From the NCBI RefSeq assembly GCF_040530035.1, contig NZ_JBEWCD010000003.1, positions 372,001 to 436,000 of the forward strand: a stretch of 64,000 nucleotides of DNA, written 5' to 3'. Below, in pieces: positions 16,719-24,753 of this stretch; position 1 is the stretch's first letter, and each line of letters begins with the position of its first letter. The notes under the pieces are model-generated. The model did no database searches. It was not told where the DNA came from and saw only the letters and a program-made list of their open reading frames with translations. The DNA comes from Roseibium sp. HPY-6 (GTDB lineage: Bacteria > Pseudomonadota > Alphaproteobacteria > Rhizobiales > Stappiaceae). Made by a program: the position numbers and the translations under genes.

Positions 16719-17345
16719 ATGTCCGGATGGTCCATTCGCGGCGAATTGATACTGAATTGCAACTGCACCGTCTTCTGTCCCTGCGTGGTGTCCCTCGGCA
16801 AGCATCCGCCGACGGAAGGATACTGTCAGGCGTGGGCCGGCGTTCGCATTGACGAAGGCCACTACGAGGGCGAGGATCTTTCGGGACTGAACGTGGGTCT
16901 GGTGCTGGAAATCCCCGGTCTTATGGCACGGGGAAACTGGAAGGCTGCCGCCTATATCGATGAACGCGCAAGCGATGCCGCCTATGACGGTCTCCTGAAG
17001 ATCTTTTCAGGTCAGGCGAAGGGCACGACCGGCCTCTTCCGCGTTTTGGTAAGCGAGTTCCTCGGCGCCGAACGCGCGCCTGTCTCCTATACCAACGAAG
17101 GCAAGAAGCGTCGGCTGATCGTCGGTCGCGCCATCAAGGGCGAAGTCGAGCCGGTTCAGGGCGGAAACCCGGATGAGGACATCGTCGTGACGAATACCGA
17201 ATACTGGATGGGACCGGACATCACGGTCGCAACGGCCACACAGGGCCGCGTGCGCGCCTATGGCCGCGTCTGGGATTTTGATGGCCGCAGTGCCGAAATC
17301 TGCCAGATCGACTGGTCCGGACCAGCCGCTGAACAGGCCGCATAG
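16719..17345 (+). CDS. DUF1326 cysteine-motif protein
   Basis: 208 residues, soluble, 15 bases after the DUF2182 gene. The N-terminus carries the cysteine cluster LNCNCTVFCPCVVS typical of DUF1326, which suggests metal or thiol chemistry, and the rest is beta-rich. Genome pairs of DUF2182 and DUF1326 are common, and the two probably work together at the membrane. Here they precede dmdA by 12 bases. No biochemical function is known to me. Confidence 0.8.
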   Translation: MSGWSIRGELILNCNCTVFCPCVVSLGKHPPTEGYCQAWAGVRIDEGHYEGEDLSGLNVGLVLEIPGLMARGNWKAAAYIDERASDAAYDGLLKIFSGQAKGTTGLFRVLVSEFLGAERAPVSYTNEGKKRRLIVGRAIKGEVEPVQGGNPDEDIVVTNTEYWMGPDITVATATQGRVRAYGRVWDFDGRSAEICQIDWSGPAAEQAA

Positions 17346-17357
17346 GGAGGATCCGGC

Positions 17358-18479
17358 ATGCAGGTCCCGGCTCTTTCAGTCTCCCGCCGCACGCGCTACA
17401 CGCCGTTTTCGCGGCGCGTGCAGGCAGCAGGTGTCAAGGCTTACACGGTCTACAATCACATGCTGCTTCCGACGGTTTTCAACTCCGTCGAAGAAGATTA
17501 CAGGCACCTGAAAACCAAGGTTCAGGTCTGGGATGTCGCTTGCGAGCGGCAGGTTGAACTCTGGGGCCCTGATGCCGCGCGCCTGGTCCAGATGCTGACG
17601 CCGCGCGATCTTTCCACGATGAGCGAAGGACAGTGCTACTACACGCCCATGGTCGATGAGACCGGCGGCATGCTCAATGACCCGGTGACCACAAAGCTTG
17701 CGGAAGACAAGTTCTGGGTGTCGGTTGCCGACAGCGATCTTCTTTTCTGGATCAAGGGGCTTGCACACGCACTGCGACTGGAAGTCGATGTCGACGAGCC
17801 GGATGTGTCGCCACTCGCTATCCAGGGTCCGAAGGCGGAGGAACTGGTCGCCCGTGTGTTCGGTGAGGAGATCAGGTCGATCCGCTTCTTCCGCTACAAG
17901 CATGTCGACTTTCAGGGAAAAAAGCTCGTCCTCGCCAGGTCGGGCTATTCCAAGCAGGACGGGTTTGAGCTTTATGTCGATGGATCCCACCTGGGCGAAC
18001 CCATCTGGGACGCCCTGATGGATGCCGGACAGGATCTTGACGTTCGCGCCGGCTGCCCGAACATCATTGAACGGATCGAAGGACAATTGCTGTCTTACGG
18101 CAATGACATGACCCGCAACAACACGCCGCATGAATGCGGTCTCGGCAAATTCTGTCAGACCCAGGCGGCCATCGGCTGCATCGGCCGCGATGCCCTGCTG
18201 CGCGTTGCCGTCGAAGGTCCGGTCCGCCAGATACGCAGCATCGCGATCGACGGGGATCCGGTTCCACCCTGCGACGAACTGTGGCCGATCATTGCAGGTG
18301 GTAAACAGGTCGGTACGGTCAGTTCGGCCGCCTACTCACCGGATTACCGGACCAATGTTGCTATCGGCATGGTGCGGATGACCCATTGGGACGACGGCAC
18401 GAAGGTGCAGGTCGATACGCCGCATGGCATGCGGAGCGCGACAGTCTGGGAAACATCCTTCACCAGTCAGGGAGGCTGA
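17358..18479 (+). CDS. dmdA: dimethylsulfoniopropionate demethylase DmdA
   Basis: 373 residues of the GcvT (aminomethyltransferase) superfamily, but closest in memory to Ruegeria DmdA: VKAYTVYNHMLLPTVFNS, KVQVWDVACERQVELWGP, MVDETGGMLNDPV, DEPDVSPLAIQGPKA, RAGCPNIIERIEGQLLSYGN and the short CGLGKFC segment all follow the DmdA pattern. It transfers a methyl group from DMSP to tetrahydrofolate, giving 3-methylmercaptopropionate, in the cytoplasm. The downstream CoA ligase and acryloyl-CoA reductase-like genes support this over glycine cleavage or sarcosine roles, and no gcvH or gcvP is nearby. GGGAGG precedes the start. Confidence 0.92.
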   Translation: MQVPALSVSRRTRYTPFSRRVQAAGVKAYTVYNHMLLPTVFNSVEEDYRHLKTKVQVWDVACERQVELWGPDAARLVQMLTPRDLSTMSEGQCYYTPMVDETGGMLNDPVTTKLAEDKFWVSVADSDLLFWIKGLAHALRLEVDVDEPDVSPLAIQGPKAEELVARVFGEEIRSIRFFRYKHVDFQGKKLVLARSGYSKQDGFELYVDGSHLGEPIWDALMDAGQDLDVRAGCPNIIERIEGQLLSYGNDMTRNNTPHECGLGKFCQTQAAIGCIGRDALLRVAVEGPVRQIRSIAIDGDPVPPCDELWPIIAGGKQVGTVSSAAYSPDYRTNVAIGMVRMTHWDDGTKVQVDTPHGMRSATVWETSFTSQGG

Positions 18480-18480
18480 C

Positions 18481-20115
18481 ATGCGGGAGCACTACGAGGC
18501 ATTTTCCAAACAGGATGCCAACCATGTTCCTCTATCACCGCTCTCGTTTCTGGAACGTACGGCGACCATCTTTCCCGATCGAACCGCTGTTGTTTACAAC
18601 AACCTGCAACGAACCTGGAGCGAAGTGCATACGCGGGTGCGCCGCCTCGCCTCAAGCCTTCAAAAGAGAGGTATCGGACAGGGCGACACGGTGTCGGTCC
18701 TGGCCGCCAACACCCCGGAACTGTTTGAGCTTCACTATGCGGTTCCGCTGACCGGAGCGGTGCTCAACACCATCAATATCCGTCTCGAGCCCGAGACGGT
18801 TGCCTATATTTTCGAGCACAGCGACGCGCGTCTCGTCATTGCCGACACGGCGTTTTCCGGCGTCGTCAGCAAGGCCTTCGAGATCAACGGCAAGGCGCTA
18901 CCCATCGTCGATATCGTCGACCCGGAGGGGCCGGGTGGCGAGAGGATCGGGGAGGCAACCTACTCGGATCTGATCGACACCGGTGATCCCGCCTTCGCCT
19001 GGCAAGGTCCGCAAGACGAGTGGCAGGCCCTGGCACTCAATTATACCTCCGGCACATCCGGGCGGCCGAAGGGGGTCGTCTATCACCATCGCGGCGCCTA
19101 TCTCATGGCAATGGGCACACCCGTCGCCTGGGAACTGCCGCGGCATCCGGTCTATCTCTATACGGTGCCGATGTTTCACTGCAATGGCTGGTGTCATGCC
19201 TGGACCATGACGCTGATGGCCGGAACCATTGTCTGCATTCGCCAGGTCACCGGCAAGGCCGTCTTCGACCTGATCGGCAAGCTTGGCATCACGCATCTTG
19301 GTGGTGCACCGATTGTGTTGTCGATGCTGGTGAACACGCCTGAAGAGGACAGAAAACCGCTCTCCGGGCCTGTGAAGATCATGACGGCTGGTGCGCCTCC
19401 TCCGGCGGCTGTATTGGCGGCGACAAAGTCTCTCGGGTTTGAAGTCATGCAGGTCTATGGCCTCACCGAGACCTATGGCCATGTGGTCCAATGCCTTTGG
19501 CGCGAGGAGTGGGAAGATCTTTCGGCGGACGAACAGGCTGAACTGCAATCCTGGCAGGGCGTCGGCTTTCCGATGACCGAAACGGTGGACGTTGTGAACC
19601 GGGAGACCGGCGCTTCCGTTCCGTGGGATGGCGAAACCCAGGGCGAGATTGTCATTCGCGGCAACACCGTCATGAAAGGTTATTATAAGAACGCGGAAGC
19701 AACCGATGAAGCCATGTCGGGTGGCTCCTTCAAGTCGGGAGATGCCGCTGTCCGTCATTCGAACGGTTATGTACAGATCCGGGACCGGTTGAAGGACGTC
19801 ATCATCTCAGGCGGCGAAAACATCTCCTCTGTCGAGGTGGAAGGCGTGTTACACCGCCATCCGGACGTGGTTCTGGCGGCAGTCGTCGCGCTGCCGGACG
19901 AGACATGGGGAGAGGTCCCGTGTGCATTCGTTGAACTGAAAGAAGGCAGCACGGTCACCGAGGAAACTCTGATCGAATTTTGCCGCCAGCACATGGCCGG
20001 GTTCAAGCGGCCGAAGAAAATCGTCTTTACCGAGTTGCCAAAGACGGCGACCGGAAAGATCCAGAAATTTGTCCTGCGCCAGGATGCCAGGGCAATGACC
20101 GAAAACTCCAGCTAA
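18481..20115 (+). CDS. dmdB: 3-methylmercaptopropionate-CoA ligase (DmdB-like acyl-CoA synthetase)
   Basis: 544 residues; the ATG at 18481 directly follows the dmdA stop and has GGGAGG upstream, so an upstream GTG at 18424 is rejected. ANL-superfamily motifs are present in order: the P-loop-like YTSGTSGRPKG near 200, GLTETYGH, YYKNAEAT with the hinge KDVIISGGENISS, and the catalytic lysine in PKTATGKIQKF near the end. The protein adenylates a short or medium carboxylic acid and loads it on CoA. Next to dmdA the expected substrate is methylmercaptopropionate, the product of DMSP demethylation. The family is certain; the substrate is inferred from the operon. Confidence 0.88.
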   Translation: MREHYEAFSKQDANHVPLSPLSFLERTATIFPDRTAVVYNNLQRTWSEVHTRVRRLASSLQKRGIGQGDTVSVLAANTPELFELHYAVPLTGAVLNTINIRLEPETVAYIFEHSDARLVIADTAFSGVVSKAFEINGKALPIVDIVDPEGPGGERIGEATYSDLIDTGDPAFAWQGPQDEWQALALNYTSGTSGRPKGVVYHHRGAYLMAMGTPVAWELPRHPVYLYTVPMFHCNGWCHAWTMTLMAGTIVCIRQVTGKAVFDLIGKLGITHLGGAPIVLSMLVNTPEEDRKPLSGPVKIMTAGAPPPAAVLAATKSLGFEVMQVYGLTETYGHVVQCLWREEWEDLSADEQAELQSWQGVGFPMTETVDVVNRETGASVPWDGETQGEIVIRGNTVMKGYYKNAEATDEAMSGGSFKSGDAAVRHSNGYVQIRDRLKDVIISGGENISSVEVEGVLHRHPDVVLAAVVALPDETWGEVPCAFVELKEGSTVTEETLIEFCRQHMAGFKRPKKIVFTELPKTATGKIQKFVLRQDARAMTENSS

Positions 20116-20130
20116 CAGGGCAGTTAGATT

Positions 20131-21123
20131 ATGACTTTCAAAGCACTCCTCGTGGAAAAGGATGACGAAGGCAAGACGTCGGCATCGGTACAGGATCTCG
20201 ACGACAGCCGGCTGCCTGAAGGTGATGTGACCGTCGCCGTCGAGTACTCGACGCTGAACTACAAGGACGGGCTTTGTGTCGGGCCGGGCGGCGGCTTGGT
20301 CAGAAACTACCCTCATATTCCAGGCATCGATTTTGCCGGCACGGTCCTGGAGTCTTCCGACGACTGGTACAAGCCGGGCGACAAGGTCGTTCTGACCGGC
20401 TGGCGCGTCGGTGAGGTCTGGTGGGGTGGCTATGCGCAAAAGGCGCGCGTCAAGGGCGAGTGGCTCGTGCCCCTGCCGGAGGGCCTTTCCACCCGCAACG
20501 CCATGGCGATCGGAACGGCCGGGTTCACCGCAATGCTTGCTGTCATGGCTCTGGAAAATCATGGCCTGAAGCCGGAAGACGGCCCTGTTCTTGTAACGGG
20601 CGCCGCCGGCGGTGTCGGCTCGGTCGCAACGGCCATTCTCGCCAATCTCGGCTATGAGGTTGCCGCCGTCACGGGCCGCGAAAGCACATGGGACTACCTG
20701 AAGTCGCTTGGCGCCAGCCGGATTGTGCCCCGTGACGATGTCAACGAGACCGTCAAGCGCCCGCTGGAAGCGGAAACCTGGGCCGGTTGCATCGACGCAG
20801 TCGGCGGCGCGATGCTGGCACGCGTGCTCGGCCAGATGAAATACGGCAGCTCCGTCGCAGCCGTCGGTCTCGCAGGCGGCGCTGCGCTTCCTGCAACCGT
20901 CATTCCGTTCCTGCTCCGGGGCGTCAACCTCCTCGGCATCGACAGCGTCATGCGACCTTACGAAGCCCGCCTTCCCGCCTGGGAGCGTCTCGCGAAGGAC
21001 CTGCCGATGGACAAGCTCGAAGCCATGATCCAGCCCGCGACCCTGGCAGACCTGCCCGGCCTCGGCGCCGACATTCTCAAGGGCCAGGTAAAGGGCCGTG
21101 TTGTTGTCGACGTGAACGCTTGA
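20131..21123 (+). CDS. acuI: acryloyl-CoA reductase AcuI (MDR family)
   Basis: 330 residues of the zinc-free medium-chain reductase YhdH/AcuI group. Landmarks are STLNYKDGLCVGPGGG, HIPGIDFAGTV, GWRVGEVWWGGYAQKARV and the NADPH loop TGAAGGVGSVA, with IDSVMRPYEAR near the end. AcuI reduces acryloyl-CoA to propionyl-CoA and protects DMSP-using bacteria from acrylate. In Ruegeria and relatives it is also co-transcribed with dmdA. The gene follows dmdB by 15 bases and closes the operon. Confidence 0.92.
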   Translation: MTFKALLVEKDDEGKTSASVQDLDDSRLPEGDVTVAVEYSTLNYKDGLCVGPGGGLVRNYPHIPGIDFAGTVLESSDDWYKPGDKVVLTGWRVGEVWWGGYAQKARVKGEWLVPLPEGLSTRNAMAIGTAGFTAMLAVMALENHGLKPEDGPVLVTGAAGGVGSVATAILANLGYEVAAVTGRESTWDYLKSLGASRIVPRDDVNETVKRPLEAETWAGCIDAVGGAMLARVLGQMKYGSSVAAVGLAGGAALPATVIPFLLRGVNLLGIDSVMRPYEARLPAWERLAKDLPMDKLEAMIQPATLADLPGLGADILKGQVKGRVVVDVNA

Positions 21124-21146
21124 GGTTGAACCGCAAGTCGCTCAGG

Positions 21147-21264
21147 CACGGCCTCATCCTGAGGAAGGCCAGAGGCTCGTCTCGAAGGATCAGCGGCAAG
21201 CACTCCACCGTGTAGCCCATCCTTCGAGGCTCTGCTGCGTGTCGCACCTCAGGATGAGGCCGTG
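21147..21264. repeat. long interrupted palindrome with perfect 18-base arms
   Basis: The arm at 21147-21164 (CACGGCCTCATCCTGAGG) is the exact reverse complement of 21247-21264. A second, nested pair (CTCGAAGGAT at 21181-21190 and ATCCTTCGAG at 21219-21228) lies inside, so the whole 118 bases could fold into a double-stemmed structure. It stands 23 bases after acuI and could act as a 3' mRNA barrier. It looks like a dispersed palindromic intergenic element. Confidence 0.85.
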
Positions 21265-21308
21265 TTCTACGCAGCTAAGCGATAGTGGAATACGATCGTT
21301 CATTCAAA

Positions 21309-21591
21309 GGGTGTCATCCCGGTTTGCCGCACAGGCGGCAAGACCGGGAACCAGTAATCCGCATGGGTCGCAAATGAGAAGGACGGTCAGACAAGAGGTT
21401 ACTGGATCCCTGCCCGCGCAGGGATGACAAGGAAAATGGGACTGGCCGCACCTTCCAAAGCCTCAAGACTTAACTCCAACTTCGTCACCCCGGACGCAGC
21501 ACAGCGGAGATCCGGGGCCGGAGAGCCAAGGTCTTCCGGGTGGTCACTCAGGAAACCGACAGGTCATTGCCTCCCCGATCCCGGCGCGCGC
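21309..21591. repeat. duplicated intergenic unit, copy 1
   Basis: A 283-base unit repeated 432-436 bases downstream with only a few differences. It contains several stems: CCCGGTTTGCCGC / GCGGCAAGACCGGG near 21317-21350, CCCTGC / GCAGGG near 21409-21424, and CCCCGGA / TCCGGGG around 21488-21517. No open frame in it looks like a protein. Confidence 0.85.
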
Positions 21592-21689
21592 TACGCTTGG
21601 CCGGGATGACGACGGGTATTTGTGCGCCATATGGCCAAGACGACTTCGCCAATGTGGCTACTCGACCAGACAAGAGAGTCTGATCCACC

Positions 21690-21735
21690 GAGGCCTTATC
21701 CTGAGGAGGGCCAGAGGCCCGTCTCGAAGGATCGA
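21690..21735. repeat. partial copy of the palindromic element
   Basis: GAGGCCTTATCCTGAGGAGG and the following GGCCAGAGGC-CGTCTCGAAGGAT closely repeat the left half of the palindrome at 21147-21190. The right half is missing, so this is a half element sitting between the two 280-base units. Confidence 0.7.
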
Positions 21736-21744
21736 CCATTTATA

Positions 21745-22023
21745 GGTTGTCATCCCGGTTTGCCGTACAAACGGCAAGACCGGGAACCAGTAATCCGTGT
21801 GGCTCGCAAATGAGAATGGTTAGACAAGAGGTTACTGGATCCCTGCCTGCGCAGGGATGACAAGGAAAATGGGACTGGCAGCACCTTCCAAAGCCTCAAG
21901 ACTTAACTCCAACTTCGTACCCCGGACGCAGCACAGCGGAGATCCGGGGCCGGAGAGCCAAGGTCTTCCGGGTGGTCACTCAGGAAACCGACAGGTCATT
22001 GCCTCCCCGATCCCGGCGCGCGC
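21745..22023. repeat. duplicated intergenic unit, copy 2
   Basis: A 279-base near-identical copy of 21309-21591, with scattered substitutions and a net loss of four bases (one lies in the GTCACCCC to GTACCCC change). It ends 13 bases before the LysR gene stop. Together with copy 1 and the half palindrome it fills the 912-base gene-free stretch 21124-22035. Confidence 0.85.
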
Positions 22024-22035
22024 GTCAGCCGACAC

Positions 22036-22929
22036 TCACCGCAATTCCGCTTTCAGAAAATCGACCATGACGCGGACTTTTCGCGGCAGGTAGGCCTTGC
22101 TTGGATACAGGATCCAGGCGGCCGTGTCGAAATCGGTTGCGGCGCAGTCAAACTCCGGAAAGAGGTCGATCAGCCGGCCCTCTTTCAAATCGCTCCGGAT
22201 CAGCCAGTTGGCCAGAAGTGCAACGCCCATACCGAGACGCGCGCCTTCCCGCAACGACAACGCACTCGCGATCACGGTCTTGCCTGAAACATCGACCTGA
22301 AACGGCGCGACACCCTCTTTCCGAAACTTCCAGCTGCTTCGAAAACCCGGAAGCGCAAAACACAGGCAATTGTGATTCTTAAGGTCCTTTGGAGCCTTTA
22401 CCGGCCCGTAACGGTCCAGATAGGACGGTGAAGCGACAACACGATAGTGGGAGGAAAACAGCCTGGTTGAAATCAGGTCTCCCTTCGGCGCGGCGGCCAG
22501 TCGGATCGCCAGATCAAGGCCTTCTGCAAGCAGATCCATGTTGTAGTCGGAGGGATAGAGCTCGACCGAAAGATCCGGATAACGCTCCTGGAAGAGCGGC
22601 AGGACCGGCATGATGCCTTCCTGCGCGAAGGCAACCGAGGCGGTCATCTTGAGCGTTCCCCTCGGCTGCGCCCCTTGAGAGGCCGCTTCCTCCCCGGCCG
22701 TTTCAAGTTCTTCAAGCAGCGGCGCAATCCTTTGAAGGTATCGCCCGCCTTCCTCGGTCAAGGCGAGTTTCCGCGTGCTGCGCTGGAAGATCCGGACGCC
22801 AAGATCGCGTTCCGTATTGGCAACGATCCGCGATACGCTGGAGGCATCGACGTCCAGCGCACGCGCGGCACCCGCAATGCTGCCGATGTCACGGACGAGC
22901 AGCAGCGCCTTGAGAGCTTCAATATCCAT
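22036..22929 (-). CDS. LysR-family transcription regulator
   Basis: 297 residues, the normal LTTR length. The N-terminal winged helix (ALLLVRDIGSIAGAARALDV, then ASSVSRIVANTERDLGVRIF) is followed by the linker helix and the two-lobed effector domain starting near 90 (GTLKMTASVAFAQEGIMP). It is of the subgroup that includes DsdC/AaeR-like regulators of oxidoreductases. It diverges from the azoreductase gene with 94 bases between them, so it probably controls that gene. The inducer is unknown. Confidence 0.88.
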   Translation of the reverse strand: MDIEALKALLLVRDIGSIAGAARALDVDASSVSRIVANTERDLGVRIFQRSTRKLALTEEGGRYLQRIAPLLEELETAGEEAASQGAQPRGTLKMTASVAFAQEGIMPVLPLFQERYPDLSVELYPSDYNMDLLAEGLDLAIRLAAAPKGDLISTRLFSSHYRVVASPSYLDRYGPVKAPKDLKNHNCLCFALPGFRSSWKFRKEGVAPFQVDVSGKTVIASALSLREGARLGMGVALLANWLIRSDLKEGRLIDLFPEFDCAATDFDTAAWILYPSKAYLPRKVRVMVDFLKAELR

Positions 22930-23023
22930 TCGTGCAGTTTACGCACGATTCTGCTGCGCGGCATCGTATTTTTCTTCACTGATCGCAGAAATAGCCTTGG
23001 GCATCCCACAACGGAGATTTCCA

Positions 23024-23638
23024 ATGACATTGCTCTTGCGCATCAATTCAAGTTCACGCCAATCCGGCTCGCACTCCACGGCGGTGGCAGACCACTTCGA
23101 AACCTGCTTTCGCGAAAAACATCCGGGCTGCCGCGTGATTTCCCGGCACGTGGCCGACGGATCCATCCCGCTCATCAGCCAACAGACCATCGAAGGCTTT
23201 TACACCGCACCAACCGACATGACAGATGGTCTGAGGGAAGCGACAGCGCTTTCCAACACGTTGATCTCTGAACTGCAGCAAGCCGACACGCTTCTGATCA
23301 CCGCTCCCATCTACAACTTCAGCGTCCCGGCAGCGCTCAAGGCCTGGATCGACCAGATCGTCAGAATGGGGCATACCTTTTCCTATGAAGACGGGTCGTT
23401 TCAGGGACTTGCAAAAACGCGCCGCGCGGTTGTCGTGTGCGCTTATGGCGCTGAAGGGTACCTTGAAGGCCAGCCGTTCGCCGTCGCCAATTTTGTTGAG
23501 CCTTATTTGAAATTCCTGCTCACGTTCCTCGGGATCGAGGACATAAGGTTCATCTCCGTTCAGGGCACGACGGGTGATGCTGAGACTGTTGCGGAACGGA
23601 TCGCAGCAGCCAAGCAGGAATGCAGCCAGGCAGCGTGA
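23024..23638 (+). CDS. FMN-dependent NADH azoreductase / quinone reductase
   Basis: 204 residues from ATG 23024, chosen for CGGAG at a proper distance; the long frame upstream overlaps the LysR gene and is not coding. It has a flavodoxin-like fold: an N-terminal FMN-phosphate loop (INSSSRQSGSHS), the substrate/flavin segment APIYNFSVPAALKAWIDQI and the GAEGYLEGQ turn. Such enzymes reduce quinones or azo compounds with NADH and protect against thiol-reactive quinones. Divergent from LysR, it is a typical LysR-regulated detoxification unit. Confidence 0.85.
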   Translation: MTLLLRINSSSRQSGSHSTAVADHFETCFREKHPGCRVISRHVADGSIPLISQQTIEGFYTAPTDMTDGLREATALSNTLISELQQADTLLITAPIYNFSVPAALKAWIDQIVRMGHTFSYEDGSFQGLAKTRRAVVVCAYGAEGYLEGQPFAVANFVEPYLKFLLTFLGIEDIRFISVQGTTGDAETVAERIAAAKQECSQAA

Positions 23639-23729
23639 CGCCAGGCATTGGCGAATAGACTCGGGTGCGGTGCGCCTTCCTGTCGCGAACCGCGGCCCCA
23701 AAAGTCGCGGTTTCCACCCTGAATCCGGT

Positions 23730-23758
23730 TGCAATCCGCCGAAACCTCCCATATAAGC
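23730..23758 (+). promoter_or_regulatory. sigma-70-type promoter of rpmI-rplT
   Basis: TTGCAA (23730-23735), a 17-base spacer and TATAAG (23753-23758) match the housekeeping consensus well. The start codon of rpmI is 153 bases downstream, leaving a leader of roughly 145 bases that could carry ribosomal-protein feedback control. I do not see a defined L20-binding structure. Confidence 0.65.
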
Positions 23759-23911
23759 GCCCGGTCCAGAGCCGTCCGGCTTGTCGTGGACTGGATTTTT
23801 GCATTCCGATGCAAGGTCCTCCCGGCAGAAAAGGGCATGCCGTGTCGGCTCTGAATGCTCCAACAAAGAAAGCGTCTGCTTTACGCGGATGCGCCAAGGA
23901 AAGGATGCAAA

Positions 23912-24109
23912 ATGCCCAAGCTGAAGACGAAATCCGGCGCCAAGAAGCGCTTCAAGGTGACCGCGACCGGCAAGGTGAAAACCGCGCAGGCCGGCAAGCG
24001 CCATGGCATGATCAAGCGCACGAACAAGTTCATCCGCAACGCCCGTGGAACGACCACGCTGAGCGACCAGGATGCACGCATCGTAAAGCAGTTCCTGCCA
24101 TACGCATAA
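23912..24109 (+). CDS. rpmI: 50S ribosomal protein L35
   Basis: 65 residues, very basic, with the L35 pattern [20 protein letters not shown], then [15 protein letters not shown] and the short C-terminal VKQFLPYA. The start at 23912 has AAGGA upstream. rplT follows after 26 bases, the standard order. infC is not adjacent here, and pheS does not follow rplT. Confidence 0.98.
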   Translation: MPKLKTKSGAKKRFKVTATGKVKTAQAGKRHGMIKRTNKFIRNARGTTTLSDQDARIVKQFLPYA

Positions 24110-24135
24110 CGCCAGCCCCGAAGGAGATCATCTAA

Positions 24136-24495
24136 ATGTCACGCGTCAAACGGGGCGTAACCGCCCACGCTCGCCACAAAAAAGTTCTGAAGGCCGCAAA
24201 AGGTTATTACGGCCGCCGCAAGAACACCATCCGCGTTGCCAAGCAGGCCGTCGAGAAGGCAGGACAATACGCCTACCGCGACCGCAAGGCCAAGAAGCGC
24301 ACGTTCCGTTCGCTCTGGATCCAGCGCATCAACGCGGCAACCCGCCAGCACGGCATGACCTATGGCCGTTTCATCGACGGTCTGAACAAGGCGGGCGTTG
24401 AAGTCGACCGCAAGGTTCTGTCCGACCTCGCCATCAACCAGCCGGACGCGTTCAAGGTCCTGGTCGACAAGGCACAGGGTGCACTGGCCGCTTAA
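24136..24495 (+). CDS. rplT: 50S ribosomal protein L20
   Basis: 119 residues, full length. It begins [19 protein letters not shown] and has the family motifs [37 protein letters not shown] and [16 protein letters not shown]. It binds 23S rRNA early in large-subunit assembly. AAGGAG precedes the start. Confidence 0.99.
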   Translation: MSRVKRGVTAHARHKKVLKAAKGYYGRRKNTIRVAKQAVEKAGQYAYRDRKAKKRTFRSLWIQRINAATRQHGMTYGRFIDGLNKAGVEVDRKVLSDLAINQPDAFKVLVDKAQGALAA

Positions 24496-24519
24496 GGTTG
24501 TTGCGAAAAGACGTTCCAG

Positions 24520-24550
24520 AAAGCGCGGTTCACTTGGCCGCGCTTTTTTA
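24520..24550 (+). terminator. intrinsic terminator after rplT
   Basis: AAAGCGCGG (24520-24528) and CCGCGCTTT (24538-24546) form a perfect nine-pair stem with a nine-base loop, and the right arm runs into a T tract. It lies 25 bases after the rplT stop and ends the rpmI-rplT operon. Confidence 0.9.
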
Positions 24551-24753
24551 TTTACCGGGAGGCTGTCATTTCGGCGCAGGCCTGGACAAAGGCGACTGTC
24601 AGGCTCGACTCGCAAAACAGCCACGAGTTGCATTTTTAAAACATTTCCCTTTTTTATTGCAAAACCATCCATTGCAAGCCTACCCTGTAAGATCGGTTTG
24701 GTCCGAGCGCGTCGTCAGAACGCGCCAGCCCGGTTCAATGGAGGGGTAGATCC

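Noticed and set aside
17358..18479. Glycine cleavage T protein or sarcosine-oxidase-like protein
   Set aside because: The GcvT fold is shared, but the sequence follows the DmdA pattern and the neighbours are dmdB and acuI; no gcvH or gcvP is present.
23054..24004. 316-codon minus-strand frame across the azoreductase and rpmI leader
   Set aside because: It opposes the real azoreductase and the rpmI promoter, and its product has low complexity with no domain.
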